A stretch of 64,000 bases of DNA from Harmothoe impar (GCA_947462335.1 OX381709.1:82274622-82338621), one strand, 5' to 3'; counted from the stretch's first letter, positions 32,997-46,388 are shown. Numbers and translations: made by a program. Notes: generated by a model not told the origin, from the sequence alone.

Positions 32997-33077
32997 GATG
33001 CAATGGCGGAGTGGTTAGGGTCTTGGACTGAATGATAAATGTGGTGCTCACCCTCTTGGGTTCGAATCCCTATAAGG
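32997..33077 (+). repeat. tRNA-Ser-like pseudogene or SINE head
   Basis: The A box TGGCGGAGTGGTTAGGG and B box GGTTCGAATCC are both good. Their 55-base spacing fits a tRNA with a long variable arm, as in tRNA-Ser. The acceptor and anticodon stems do not pair properly, so it is unlikely to be a working tRNA gene. Confidence 0.5.
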
Positions 33078-33360
33078 ACAGCCTTTTCTATACCCTAAAT
33101 ACTACAGCTCTGCAGAGGTTTTCCGTTACAATTTTACCACGTAAAATACATTTTTATAACGTTATTATAAGTCAAAATCCATTCTAAAAAAACTTAAAAT
33201 AACGTTATTAAACGGTTGTACATTCAAACGTTTTGCTATAACGTTAATATACGTTAATTGGAGTCAATGAATTTGCGTTAAATAACGTTATATTTCCGTT
33301 TTTTCAAACGTTTTCCACACCCTTAGGAAACGTTTTCCCAACGTTATATAACGTTATATA

Positions 33361-35102
33361 AAGGTGAACAGGTCATACAGCTGAAACTAACTATGTCCAT
33401 GATTGGCAAATACATGGATGGTGGTCATCCAGGGATCATGGTCAATGTCAATTGGTTTCCCCAGTATTGGCTATACCTTACAGGGACAGTCTGGGGAAAA
33501 CAATGTCCATAAAGTGTTTCAGGGTCATTGCCAAGGTTGACCACCCTTGGGGCTCCTAAACATTTGCATTGGCACCGACGTACCATAACGCTTTTCACTG
33601 ATGTACCATGAAATGAAAGGCTCTCTTTTTACTGAGTATAAACCCCATAGTGAGTAGTATGCACCACATCCCCAGCAGCTCTTGGGGGTGAATGGGAGTG
33701 AATGGGGGAGGATAGAGTACAGTCAAGAGCAATGTAATGTATAATGGATGAAAGAGGCTGGTAGGTCTATTATGAGACTGTTGCATCACAGCAGCAGTTA
33801 CTCAAGTTCTCAATACAACATTGAGGTAGCTGCAGGTTGCAGTGATTCACAGAGACAAAAAGAGACAATAAAAGCGGATTCACCACCAAAGAGAGTATAC
33901 AGTAGAAGTGTGCATGTTAGATACCATCACAGAATGCCATCCCCAAGTACATCCTGTCTGTCAATGACTCCCATGTGTCTGGGTTGTCCTGGCCTTAAAA
34001 GGACCTTTATCTCTTCTTTTATGTCCCCTCTTTTGTTTGTGCCCATTTTTGCAGACACAGACACATGTATTCATCTGTAAACGTAATCTCGCCATAAACA
34101 TGACTTAAGCTGAAGGAATGGAAACCGTTCCTCACTCTCATGAGTCTAGAAGCAGGGATATGGATCTGTACTGCCTCTATCAAAACATCATCTGGACACC
34201 TGTGTACTGCAGAATGAGATAAATCATTAAGCTAGGCGGTGGCATGACAAGGGTTTGCAAAAACAATAAAATGTAGATGTATTCATGACATACATTTATA
34301 TTGATAGCAATGTATTGCGTTTCCAGACAATACATATCTCTGGTCTTGCTCTACACTGTACCTTCTTCACTTTACCCTTCTAGAAATAACACTATGCGTC
34401 ATGCATACTTTGTTGCAATAATGTTTGATTGGTTCATCATTGCAATCTCTAGGGAATGTATCAAGCATGTAAGGTTAGCCTGATGTACAAAAGCAGAACT
34501 GACATTCATGGATACATCATGATAACAAAAGAGCATTGTGCCCTAACTTTAAGCAAACTAGTATCTACAGAACTAGTGCTGCATATTTTAACAAATAATA
34601 TTTGTTATTTAATTAAAACTTTGCACTTGCAAAGGATTACGGAAATTGAGTGTCACTAGCTATATCTATATAGACATGTCTTTTCTCAAATTCACCTGGC
34701 AGACAATATAAGCCTTACAAAAGCAATGGATACAAGCAAACACAATTCCCAAGCAACTCTCCGTGATTAGCTTCATGTCACTAATTTCCTGTCCCATGAT
34801 AAAGTCTATAGCATATCCTATGGCTTCATCTAGAAAGCTACTCAGAACATGGTGGTTGAGCGGCCATGTTGAGCTACCTTTGACATTGATCCATAGCTGT
34901 GGCCAACAATTTCCTAATATCAAAGCTGACCTAATGCAATCAGCAGCCATGTCAAATATGCATCTACCAAAAAACATGTATTGACCATCTGCAAACATTT
35001 TCCCCTCAGACATTATACCCCTGTTACATCACCCTACTTTAAAGGGTTATGAAACAATTAACTCAGATTAAGGTATACTCTCAAATCGACCTGGTTAAAC
35101 TA
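33361..35102. other. Duplicated sequence across the unit 1/unit 2 junction
   Basis: 33,361-34,162 matches 56,290-57,098; from 34,163 unit 2 begins and matches 1,841 onward. Short frames (33,748-34,080 and 34,666-35,013) are not shared by the sister copies. No gene is supported. Confidence 0.5.
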
Positions 35103-35339
35103 CACAGAGAGAAGAAGTAGAATCACTGTAACTCTAAATGGGAGTCCAGCCCCGAGCACTGAGGTAACTCTCCCCAGGACTCTAAAGTGACTCCCAATCA
35201 TTAGGGAGTCTTAGAATAGGAGTCATTAAAGAGTTATCATAGAGTCCTGCTAATGTTAGGGAGTCACTTCAGAGTCCTGGGGAGAGTTATCTCAGTGATC
35301 AAGTCGGGAGTCACTGTGATTCTACTTCTTTTCTCTGTG
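35103..35339. mobile_element. 237-bp foldback MITE flanked by TA
   Basis: The ends CACAGAGAGAAGAAGTAGA and the complementary TCTACTTCTTTTCTCTGTG sit between TA dinucleotides. The inverted similarity extends inward for roughly 100 bp on each side, through GGGAGTC and CCCCAGGACTC words, so the element is almost a full palindrome. Units 1 and 3 lack it. TA flanks suggest a Tc1/mariner-type mobiliser. Confidence 0.75.
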
Positions 35340-37681
35340 TAAGTACTTGAGCATATTTCCTAATGGATACAAAAATGGTGGCTAATGCACATAGATGGTG
35401 CCTAACCAGGAAGTGCAGCACACCCCTAGCTACTGTGGTAATTTATCTGTGACGTGAGTGGGTTTTATTTTGAGCTGACTTGATAAATTGGCCGCTGTGT
35501 CCTGCACCAGACAAAAACTCCACACAAATTACCGGTGATAATTATGTCTTTGTCAGATGTCATGTCTGCTCATTTCATCCATCAGCTTTATCTTTTAGGG
35601 CAGAATTATTTCATTAACTCAGGTCTGGCTCATGCTTGTCAACAGGGGGTGAAGTCATCAAGTGGTGGATGGTGTTTTTCACATCCTGTCCCTAGTGCTC
35701 TGCTATATTTGAGTGGGAAATGCTATTGTATGGAAATCAGATATTTGGTCAATCAGGAAGAAAGATAGATACAAAACTCAATTTAGGATATCTAAACACC
35801 TAGGTCATTAGAGACATGAATTCAGAAGTGACAGTTATATCTTCGTTGAAACAAAACACATGTTTTTGAGCATTTTGAATGGTGGTGAAAATCATTGTGA
35901 ATTTGTGGTAGCTGTTGATGTCGGACTCAAGTACTATTGCTCTATTATTAAGCTAAACAGACAGCTTGCCTGGCAAACCAGTTGATCAAACTCATTTCCA
36001 CTTATTCAGGGAGCTCTCAAAGGTTCTAGTCGTCAGTTTCCACTGGGGAAATTCACCATTCAATATGGTACTCTGGCACATCTAAATACCAAACACTCAC
36101 TGGACACTGCCACAAACAGACAAGGATTGGTTCCCCCTTCAGTATCCCATTCAAACCATTGTTGTTTTTTCCCTGGTCCTACACAAGTGGGATTAATTAG
36201 TCTTTTTCGTGCATAGAGGTGTCTGATGGTAACAGATGCTCAATCAATCAAGCTGTACTAGATCTATATGTATGATGTATGTATACAAGTGCAGCCAATT
36301 ATATATTTGACTACTGCAATACACACTGGTATATCTTTCATCACACTCCCTCTGACAACATTCAATCTCACACTTTCAGAGTCTGGATATACCTTGCAGC
36401 ACATACGTCAGGATACTGGGAGTACAGCAGCACACTGGATGTATTCAAGCCTCAGTGTTTGAGGAGCTGGCCAATACTGGATGACCTGACATTGATCTTG
36501 GAGTATTGAGCTGCTTGCCACATGACCCCTTAAGGTGAGTGAACCTATGTTAGGTAATACACTTCTGCTTTTAAGGAGGTAAAACCAAGTGGCACTTTCA
36601 GGCAGCAAGCAATCCCCCATCTAATTTGTATATGGGCCCACAGCACAGTTTTTAACTGTGTTACTTTTAACTACATTACAAAAAAACTCCACATCAAATG
36701 ATTGTACCTTATTCATCACAAACACTCCTGTGCATACCCTGACATCGCCTCACCTCTTGTAGGACCTCCTGGCAGTGGGAGAGATAGATTACAGCTCTGG
36801 TGATTCACCAACCACATCAGTGTCTGACAACACCTGCATTCCCTGACAACACTCTGCCTCCTGCCCTGTGAGTTGTCTGTCTGGGGGCATGTGGGGAATG
36901 GTGTGTGGAGCGTAGTATATCAGGCAAAAAAGAACCTGCTTTGGGAGGTCCTCATGGAACTTTCACACACAAATTCCCTCAGTATTGCGTTTGGATTCTG
37001 TACATTCCTCACCACAGAAGATGTAGTTGATGGTGTATTGATGCAGCTATAGAGGTGCTGACAGTTATGGTGGAGGAGGCGTTTTTTATGGTTGAAGCCT
37101 AGGGAGTACAATATAATATAATATTACAGCCACCAGCCACATAAGTAATCATAACGTCTGAACTGGCTGCTAACAGAACACTGTTTACATACACTTGATT
37201 CTTCCATCAGCTAAGGTGGCTGGAGGCTATAGTCTGATAGAGCACCAGAAGGATGTAGGTGGTGAGTAAGGAGGCCAGGAGCTGTTTGGTGTCATTCTGG
37301 GAGGTGGTGGTGAGTGATGTATGGGTACTGTGCTGAGGGAGGAAAAGGTGACTCTGTACTTTGAGTCTGGGACTATGTTGTGTGTCTAGCCAACACTACA
37401 CTCAAAAGTGGTCCAGATCAAGCCTCATTAGCTCTCTGAGGTTTTTTTAAAACAATATTTTGACTTTATTTCTCACATAGAGTCCGTGTGCAGGTTGACA
37501 ATGTATGACAAACATGTGCGCTTGTCTTTTTGTAAGTATTTTAGTTATTCTGTATCTGTGCAACATATTATGAACATGTATCTATTAGCCTCATTCATTC
37601 TACGCAGTTGATAGTGAATCCAAAATTAGGTCTTTTTATTCTGTAAACCAATGGTAGATTCTACTGTCCGTGTATAGAGTA
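35340..37681. other. Duplicated block, no supported gene
   Basis: Matches unit 1 at about 3,000-5,210 and unit 3 at about 57,800-60,260. Unit 2 lacks the stretch found at 4,165-4,400 of unit 1. The last 240 bases (37,440-37,680) are private. No preserved frame. Confidence 0.45.
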
Positions 37682-38608
37682 CCCACTCAACAAAAAAACC
37701 TTATTTTGGCCCAAAATAAACGTTGTCTAAGAGTTTATAAAACGTCTGATTTTAATGTTTTATTTACATAAAAACGTTGACTCCTAGTAATGTATATTAA
37801 CGTTCTTTAAAAACGTTTGAAGGTGTAACAATATTATTATGATAAACAACTTTTTTTAGAGGTCAAAATAGCATCTTTTTTGGTCAAAATAACGTTTTTC
37901 TTTCGTAACCTTAAAAGTGTCCATCCTAAATTCTATATACCAGTACCTTCCTCTAGAGCCATAACTTTCACCTCTATAGATATCTCATTAACATAAATGA
38001 GAGTCTGCGTGATTAAGAGAGATTATATCATAAGGAAGCTGCATATCATAAGGAAGCTGTTGAGAACATGTGCCTTTATGTAATTCCTATTCCCAGGAAA
38101 TGGGTATTGATTTTTAATATCATGCCTATATAGGATACCAATGCATCAGCAAGATGCCATTCTTTTCAATACAATGTTCATATTTAATACTAAAGCTTTA
38201 CCAATTGAAACGAGTTGGTATAATGATAACTCTGATATGTTTTAACGTGGTTAATATGCAGATAAATCCATTAGAGAGATAGTGCTGCCTCCTCGTAGCA
38301 GATACAAGGTTTGAAATAATGTTTATTAATGTCCAAATAACGTTTTCATACTAACGTCCAAGTTCTGTCCAAGCCATGTAGAAATGTTTAAAAACGTTCT
38401 AGATAAAACGTTTTAACTAAACCATAGAAAAAGGTTAAATAATGTTGAGGAAACAAATTTTCTAGAAAGGTTAGATAACATTCTAGATAGAAACGTTTAC
38501 ATTTTGAACTAAATAGAAACGTTTAACTTACGTTTCTAAGAAAAACGTTCTCCTGTAAACCCTGTGAAAACGTTTGAACACGTTGATTAACGATTTTTGT
38601 TGAGTGGG
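37682..38608 (-). mobile_element. 0.93 kb AACGTT-ended element flanked by TA
   Basis: Perfect inverted ends, CCCACTCAACAAAAA and its complement, lie directly inside TA on each side. The outer 240-290 bp are dense in AACGTT words; the centre matches, in inverted orientation, the centre of the element at 28,118-29,205. It encodes no transposase. The TA here versus CA there suggests a two-base target duplication without strict TA choice. Confidence 0.75.
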
Positions 38609-41600
38609 TAGTATATAATGTAGAATGACACTAGATTCTAAGTACTGAGGGGATAGAGTGTGGGGTGCAGTATATCATTGGTTATCTGTTAGCGCTAACA
38701 TCTGTAACAAAAGCTGGCATATCCTAAAAGTAAGAACGTTTAGTGCATCCTGTAGTAGTTGCTAGATATCAGTCTCCACGACAAATTGTCTGAAACCACT
38801 CTAGTCTCTGAAGTCTCTTCAGATCTAAGAGTATCACTTTGGTGACCAAAGTGCTTATAAAGTGAGGCCATCTAATCCAAATCTGACAACCATAAACGCA
38901 GCCACGTTAAAAGGTTGACATGTCATCAGGAGGAGCAGTGTCAGTTCTCACTTCAGATTACCTCCATCGACACCAAATGCTCTCTGATCCAAAGAGATCA
39001 CCTGGGTGACCAAAAAGGGCGTAATGCATCTGGTAAAGGTAAAATGCTGACAGGTAGCCATGCCTGAAAGAAGCTCAAAGGCTGGAGGTTTGCAGTTGGT
39101 GTGAAATACCCTGAGGCAGAATGTGAGGGAGTCACCGTTGCCTACAGTGGAATAAAAATTAAATTCATGAAAATGAAAAGGCATTCCTAGAGGGCAGGAG
39201 AGTCAGGCAGTGCTGCACTCTCCTACCAAAATTCTAGCACTGCTAAACTATTGGTGCCTTGGGTGAGAGTCCAGCTTTGCCAGACTCTTACAGACTTGCA
39301 AAAGTCCAGCATTCCCTAACTCTCTTTGAAATGGCCAGCCCTGGAAAAGAGAAGTTATGTTGAGATTGTCAGCAATCGCTTTTATCTCCATGCGGTTGGA
39401 AGATGTAGCACTCCCAGTGTGACCCTACTCTGTAACACATGAGCTGTTTAGCAGCAGGGTGTAATCTGTGGAGGAAGAGAATCCCATTCTCACACCAATA
39501 AGGTTTCTGTTGTACACAGATGTTGAAATCAATACTGACATCTGGATCTCCAGCCTCCCAGGGCAGAGATTCCTATTCAGCCTAGGACTCACTGCAGAAC
39601 CAGAGGATCTTACGGAACAATTTAACAGCAAGATAGGAGGATGTTCAGGTTCTCTGAAGTCTGATTGTATCTTAGCCAACTCCCAATCACCACCTAGGGG
39701 GATGATATTAACCTGTTTTTAGTTCTTGTTTCGGCACCTTGAAACTAGAAACTGCACTCAATTACTATATGAAATACTATTTAGGGATTGTTCCAATTGC
39801 TTTACGATTGGATAACCTGAAATAATTCACATACTATTTATGTGTGCAAGCAATACTGCATGAGAATGATATTCATCACAATTTCAATTTCATAAAATAC
39901 TTTAATTCTTTGAGAGTTTTTCAAAGCAAGCTAGTGGAGAACATAATGAAATGATTCAGTTTATTAGTGATTCAAATAATGATTCTAAAAATGTCTAAAT
40001 GTAGTTCCTTATCTAACTATTTAGACTATTATGTCAACTTTAGACCCAGCTCGATTTTATCCCACTATCATATAGATCAGTTCTTTACCTAAACCAATAT
40101 TATTCCCATTCCCCTCTCTTAAAGTCTCTTTTTTCTTTCCCTTTAAAATACTATTTCTATTTGCGCAGGAAATTGAATGATTTAGTTCCCCATCATCTAC
40201 TCAATGACTGGTCAATATCTGGTACTCACGTCTCCAGCTGCCACCATGACAAGTGTTTGTTCAATGAATTTAGTCAGCTTACACTTAATTCACAGTGGCA
40301 CAGGCCTTGCCTCTAATGCTTAAATTCTTCTGGGAACATATTGTAGGCAATAGTTATTAAAATTTATTAAAATTTAAGGATGATGGTTATATCCACTGTG
40401 TATGACTAAGTAAGGATATGATGTAGGGGTAGAGTGAGCACCAATACTCCTACCCAGCCTCCTTCTGCAGCTATAGAGACAAGGGTCCTGGTGTCACAGC
40501 GCTATGGGGCTTTGTCAATAAGGCAGGAATATTTTCAAATAAAAAGAAAAAAATGCACTACCTTTTTTAGTAGTGAAGGGCCCAAACCGCTGTCAGTACC
40601 ACCCACTATGCATGGAAACCCATACTCCATATTGAAGCCTCCTGTCCCATCATTTTCTAATTCATTCTAGCAAACCTCATAGTTTCTAGTCATTACATGA
40701 TAGGTTGAGTTTGAAGTTGGAAATAAAATGGAAACATCAGAATGGGTAAATAGGTAAGGCATCAATCGACCAGATATCATCATTCATTTGGACTAGGATA
40801 AGTAATATAAAAGGGGAACACAAAATGGTTCCAGGGCTACCTGGACCCTACCCCACAGGGAGCAAACACTAGTATGTCCTGAGGTCTGAATTACCTAGTC
40901 TGTGTGTGTGCCAGATAAATTGCTGCTATTTTAAGTACCTCATTATACCCATATTATACAGCTCTTGAACGGTGATTTATAGCTCTTGTGTTACATTGTT
41001 ACCATCAGGAGGTCTATTCACCACCAACATTTTTTGGTTCACTATTTATAGTGCATTGTTTCATATTAATCAAAGTCTGCAGGAAGTAGAAAGGTTGATA
41101 GGATGCTTTTCTCTTGATTCAATTCCCAAGATTTCAATGTCATTCGCTAACCCTTTAAGGGCAGCATGGTAATTTAATATCATCATAATGCCTAATTGCA
41201 TCCCTCATGAGTAAGTCCGAGAGCTTCAGTACAATATATGAATGTAGCCCTGGTGAGTTACTTACCAAGGCTGCATTCATGTGCATAATGATAACAATAA
41301 GAGGACCTCAGACATTAAGGTTCCATGCGGCCCTTAAAGTGCTAATTCAGGAAGGCCCAAGTACATTGTGCTATTCACACAGGGCATTAGGTCAGCATGT
41401 ATTGATTCCTGGTGTATTCAGAGTGTTTAGTAGGCATTGTCATCATGCAAAACATCCATACCCTGACATGAGAACGGCCCATTCAGTCCTGCACCTGTCC
41501 CTCTCAATCTGCTATTGAATCGCTCAAGTAAAAATCTACCGCTTTGAATGATACCTCTACTTCCTTCCTTCTGGTACTTCTTGTTTCTTCTCTACGTTTG

Positions 41601-44395
41601 AATCGTCCCATACACATTTACCACTTCAATTGATTCTTACATATCATTCCTTCTGTTCCACTATCCTATTTGATCCATTTTTCATAGGCTAATTTCAGTG
41701 AAATGCATATGTATTTTAAAGTTATGTTGTGTGTGAACTTATTGTTACATTATCAAGTGAGTAAACCACAAAATTGTCATATGATTCAGCTTAATGCAGC
41801 CACTGTTTAGTAGGATATAATTCATGACATTGAAAGAAGCAAGAAAAGGTAGACAGAGTGAGAACTGTAAATCTCACCAGAATTGAACACTCATCAGAGG
41901 CTGAAAAATGCACTTACTCCTGTTGCATTTCACAACATACTTTGAGGATAATTATGTATCGTTGTACATAATTAATGACGACTCCTGGCAGATGGGTGCT
42001 GCCAGACTCCCAGACACAGTTGGATGATGTGTCATCTATATGCACAATTTGGCACAGTGCCAGTAATCCTCATACAGCTCCCTGGCTGGCCATACACTTC
42101 ATCCAACAGGGACATGCAAGGGTCTAACTGGTGCTGCAAGCTGGCAGCAACTCACTAGTATAATGTGTCCATGTGGTGATAGAAACATTTATAGTGTTTC
42201 CATCACCAGATTGTAAGTGCAATATTATTAAAGCCCCTATTCTTAGATATATAGTGGAACAGCCTCTGTGACATACATAAGGAGAATTAACATGGGCAAA
42301 ACAGGTATGTGGATGTATGTGGATCTATTATTCTACTAATTATAAATATGCAGATTTCAGTTACCTTTTCCTCTTGCTCTGATGATGAAATAGCCTGTTG
42401 ACAGGTCTCAGATTTTTCTGCCAATGGCTACTCATCTGGTTTGACATCTCCTAGCTGTCAGATCCTATTGCCCGAAGGTTTATCCCTGTGAGACTTGAAA
42501 CTGCATAACACATGAGTATTTAACCTAATGTTGGTCTGCAGCAGGTTTGGTGGCGCTCCCTGAGGACTATAGCAATTTGCTGAATCTAACCTGTAAAGTA
42601 GCTGTGCTATACCCCCCAGCCCCCTAAAAAAAGTTAATTTTAAACAGGGGCTTCCCTTTCCGTCACTGAGTAATTTTCTGAGACTGGTTGTTTCAATGCA
42701 TAAAAAGACTGCCATGCTATACCTGTTTAGTTTCATCATCTTCATGTATAATCTAGTGCAGATCTTATGAGGGAAGCTGATCTCGGTCCGTAACTCTGAT
42801 AAATCTTGCTGAGATCCCCTTTCTTCACAACCCGTACCTGACTGATCCTCCCTGGAGGAGGAGCTATAAAGCACGGGCAAACTCAGCTCTCTCAGAATCT
42901 GGAGGAGGCTTGTAGCAGCATTAGCAAAGCCTGAGTTGTACCACAGCCAGACTGTGACCTCCTGTCAGCTTAGCCGCCAATCGTTTGCTACTGAGCTCAC
43001 CATAACTATGAGGCCTGTTTCTCTTGTGTATGATAGCCAACCTGCCAACTGTACTAAGAGAATTATGTCCATTTATCCCGCTATTGATTTCTATCTTGAT
43101 GATGAACTATTTTAGTCTCGAATTCTGATGAAGGATGTTTTGTTGATATCTTTGTAGAGTATCTTCTCTGGGGAAGGATTGTAAGGATGGGATGTGTATA
43201 GATCCATCATTCCACTAGGAAGGCACCCTACCATCAGACTGCATGTAGCATTAACCTTGCAAAAGCCTCTCAGTGCTTTAATCAAGTGCTTTGTCAGGAT
43301 GATGCATGAATGTGGCCCTGGTGAATCTACTCAGCAGAGATTCATACATACATCATTAGGAGTGTGTAACACATCAACCCTATAGGCTTAGTTTGAAGTC
43401 TGAATGTACGTAACTTATCAGGGCTGCTTCATGATAACAAAGGGCACAAATCATTAAATCACTATGCGACCAATAAAAGGTTAGCAACATCTATCAGCAG
43501 TAAACCATGCAGTATGGGAGCTGATCCTGGGATCTGTGTTACCACCGACGTTTCTCTGGCCATAAAAAGTGAGGTGTGTTAAAGTTACATGGTCTGGTAA
43601 TCTAGGGTAAGCAGGTCAGATTTTCTTTCCTTTTTCACTCAAAAATACCTAGATATAAACTGGCAAATATACCTAGATATAAACTGGCAAATTGAGACAA
43701 CAACTTCTGTAGCCCAAGCACATGTACCATTGAACCCTTTGCTTGAGCCACTACTTGGATGTTTGGTCATTACCAGTATAGCACAACCAGCCCGAGATGC
43801 CACAGCTGGGTGCTACCCAGACAACATGAAATATGTACAGTGGTAACACACCAGCTGTGTGGCTGAGTGCTCCCAGTTGGCACCATAGACACCGAGATGC
43901 TTCCTATCCTATCTGTATAGCTGTATAGGAACCCCATGGGGCTTGCCAGTCAGTATATTTTGTATATACAGGTGTGTAGTTGGTATACAGGGGTACCAAT
44001 GGTGACATTTTACTGGAATCTCCCACCCAAAAGGTCACTTTTGCTGGGATTTAAACAAAAGCATCCTAAAGTTCTCACTAAGATGCCTAGCACCGAGAGT
44101 CACTTTCACGCAAAATCTGTCCACCAAGGGTTACTTTTCAAACTGGACATCAAGGATTAGGACTGTTAGCTCCAAAAATATAAATACAATCACATTCTTG
44201 GTATGTGAAACAATATTATTGCGCCTTGTTTCCCATTTCATGTAGATTGTTGGATGTCAATAAAAACATTTCTAAGCTTTGTAAAAACATCCATTTTAGT
44301 ACCTGTTGCATGAAACTGTATAGTGAAATGGAGAGTATCTGTGGCAATGTGACATGTACACATCATTGTCTGCTCTATGGTAATCAAAGCCCAGC
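38609..44395. other. Duplicated block, no supported gene except the short shared ORF
   Basis: Matches unit 1 at 5,210-8,080 and then, from about 41,140, at 14,370-18,170. The roughly 6.3 kb between those two positions in unit 1 is missing. The minus frame at 42,458-42,880 is not open in unit 1. A short direct repeat (CTAGATATAAACTGGCAAAT) occurs near 43,645-43,690. Confidence 0.5.
39425..39679 (-). CDS. Short ORF kept in three duplication units, unit 2 copy (hypothetical)
   Basis: An 84-codon minus-strand frame, the counterpart of 5,789-5,974 and 61,307-61,648, with the same terminal SSCVTE. It carries a six-base in-frame insertion relative to the others. The overlapping plus-strand frame (39,468-39,722, with LYTDVEINTD) is also open here, so strand cannot be decided from this copy. 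No domain recognised. Confidence 0.2.
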   Translation of the reverse strand: MAKIQSDFREPEHPPILLLNCSVRSSGSAVSPRLNRNLCPGRLEIQMSVLISTSVYNRNLIGVRMGFSSSTDYTLLLNSSCVTE

Positions 44396-44591
44396 TACCG
44401 TACCATCACGATAAAGCGCTTGGTCTTGAAAGAGCGCCAGTCTTGAATAAGCCCGGGTGTATAGAGGCCTCCAAATGATTCTTAAGCACTACAAACATGA
44501 CATTGAATAAGCGCCTGTCTTGTATAAGTACCTGGGTCAGAGCCCAACCGAATTGAAGAGTGCCCCGGCGCTCATACATGCTGGTACGGTA
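44396..44591. mobile_element. 196-bp MITE with TACCGTACCA ends
   Basis: The block starts TACCGTACCA and ends TGGTACGGTA. It is absent from the matching place in unit 1 (about 18,180), so it was inserted after duplication. The interior has repeated TTGAATAAGC and AGCGCC words, with further inverted similarity between the ends. No two-base or longer target duplication is clear. Confidence 0.65.
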
Positions 44592-46241
44592 CGTTATCGG
44601 ACATCCTAACTCAACATCTAGTACTACTAATGGCATGGCCAGTCAATTATTCAGGGAATACATATAGAATTGGTGATACAGATATATAATACTGCTCAGA
44701 TGAAGGATGAAATATTCATACTAGATGGTGTACATATGGCAGACTTTACCAAAAAATCCTGAAAATGCACAATACAACAGCTAGTTTCAATGCCAAAAGC
44801 TAGAATCTACAATGACTGCAGATTAGTCAGCTGTCTAATGTAATTTTCCCATTGATTTATGCAGTTTCAACCTGCAGCAAAGATGCATAATTTTTATTGG
44901 TTATATTTGATGACACAATGCAGGCCAGACACAACTATGGCAACAGATTTTAAACACTGCAGTCAGAATCAGTCTTTGCTCTGGGGTATTCAACATAAAA
45001 CTTTATTTCCAAAAGATTTGGAATGACCTCAAATGTCTCAATCTCTAATTTGGTGTGTTTCATTGCCTCCTAATATAGTTCACATTTGTTTACTACATTA
45101 TTTCATGAATCAGAAATGCTCAGCTAACTGAATGTGAATCACCAAGCAGTGTTTTCTGCCAGAGATAGAAGGATAGAAAGAAATGTGAGCTGTGGCTCAA
45201 TGCTATGTCTCAATAGTGTGAACCCATGCGGCACTGATGTCCACTTCAGCCAGAACCAAGTATAATAGGCCAGCACAGGAATACCAGATATGCCACAGAC
45301 AAAGTCCCCCAGGTTATGCAAAACCTATACCATTAGCCACATTGGCTGTTTGCTGTCTGGTGAACTCAGGCAATGAAATGTAGTGTGTAGGAAGAAGCTG
45401 GCCCAGACACTGTGGGAACATCCAGAGTAAACCATATTGATTGAGGTTGTATTCACCAGTTTGGTTGCCCGCTGAATAAATCGTTCAGTCTGAGAGCAAT
45501 ACCCTAGACAATTTGGAAGGTTGACTTCACTGTAGAAACATAGTGTGAAACAAATAGATATTTACTAATGAAAATCTGAAATCAAAGGAGTACTAGAAAC
45601 AAAATGCTTGTCCAATCTCCATAGGCATGATGGTTTATAATGCAATCCCTGCACTCATATATATTGATAAACCTACTCCCTGACAGTCAACAATCAGTAG
45701 ACTAGTCTACAGCTTGCTCATATAGGCTCATATTAGTAGCATAATACATGGCAAACATTGCTTACTGCACTGGGTGTCATTGTGTACATTCATTTACTAT
45801 TCATTAGCCATGTGTGAGGCATATGGTCCTGTGTAGATTCAGATAGATATCTGTCTCATGTACAAATATAAAATACAGATAGGTAAATTCATGAGCATGG
45901 AAAAGCTCCTGTCTGTCAACAAAAGCATGATGAATGAGATAATAAACTGACATCAATTTTTTATACCTACGATAATGAACATCTCTCTAAGCAGCCCCAA
46001 TTGACAAAACGCTGCTAAGTCAAATTGGGATTATTTATATTTGCTGACGTGAAATAGCTTAAAGAATTCATTTCAAGGTTTATGAATTGTGTATGAGGAA
46101 CAAAGCCTACAGGGCAAGTATATTTATCACTGCACAAGGTAAACCAAAATATCTAAAAGTCTTATCAGCACAGTGTACTGTATTCTCTCTGTCTACTGTA
46201 TTAAACTTGCCAGAGGCAGTGCTCTCCAAACCAGGCCCATT
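44592..46241. other. Duplicated block, no gene
   Basis: Matches unit 1 at about 18,200-19,955 without the insert at 18,850-19,312. From 45,980 it is private to unit 2. No supported frame. Confidence 0.45.
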
Positions 46242-46388
46242 CCCAGCTAACAAAAATATGTTATCTTACGCCAAAATAATGTTTTAAAACTTTATATAAC
46301 GTTATGTTGTAGTGAGGAGGCTTAGAGAAACATGATATAACATTATATAACGTTATACAATGTTGTATAAGTTTTTTTGGTTACTGGG
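46242..46388 (+). mobile_element. 147-bp AACGTT MITE with CCCAGCTAACAAAA end, copy a
   Basis: Starts CCCAGCTAACAAAAA and ends GTTACTGGG, enclosing ATATAACGTTAT words. It is closely similar to the copy at 47,207 in the same orientation. The two ends are not a perfect inverted repeat (CCCAGCTAAC against CCCAGTAAC). Confidence 0.65.

Larger units (their letters stand above)
31736..33360. mobile_element. AACGTT-ended insertion block with nested MITEs and tRNA-like sequences
   Basis: Unit 2 (about 56,215-56,290) has only a short unrelated sequence here, so about 1.6 kb was gained in unit 1 or lost in unit 2. The left end reads CCCAGTGAGCAAAAGACG; both flanks (31,736-31,900 and 33,115-33,360) are dense in AACGTT and TATAACG words. 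The right terminus lacks a clear inverted repeat. Inside are the elements listed at 32,085, 32,258, 32,570, 32,921 and 32,997. Confidence 0.5.
1838..34162 (+). repeat. Segmental duplication unit 1
   Basis: Unit 1 of a tandem array. Colinear matches to unit 2 and unit 3 include 1,841-2,330 with 34,163-34,660 and 57,099-57,440; 3,000-3,500 with 35,360-35,900 and 57,800-58,290; 5,210-7,500 with 38,800-40,720 and 60,660-63,110; 14,370-20,000 with 41,140-46,000; 20,560-21,790 with 47,630-48,810; 27,380-28,117 with 53,826-54,540; 30,530-31,735 with 54,970-56,215; 33,360-34,162 with 56,290-57,098. The left junction near 1,838 is where similarity to the other units begins. Private insertions (YR retrotransposon, 1.2 kb element, LTR fragment, AACGTT elements) explain much of its greater length. 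Confidence 0.8.

Noticed and set aside
32997..33077. Functional tRNA-Ser gene
   Set aside because: A and B boxes are good but acceptor and anticodon stems do not pair, so it is listed as a pseudogene or SINE head.
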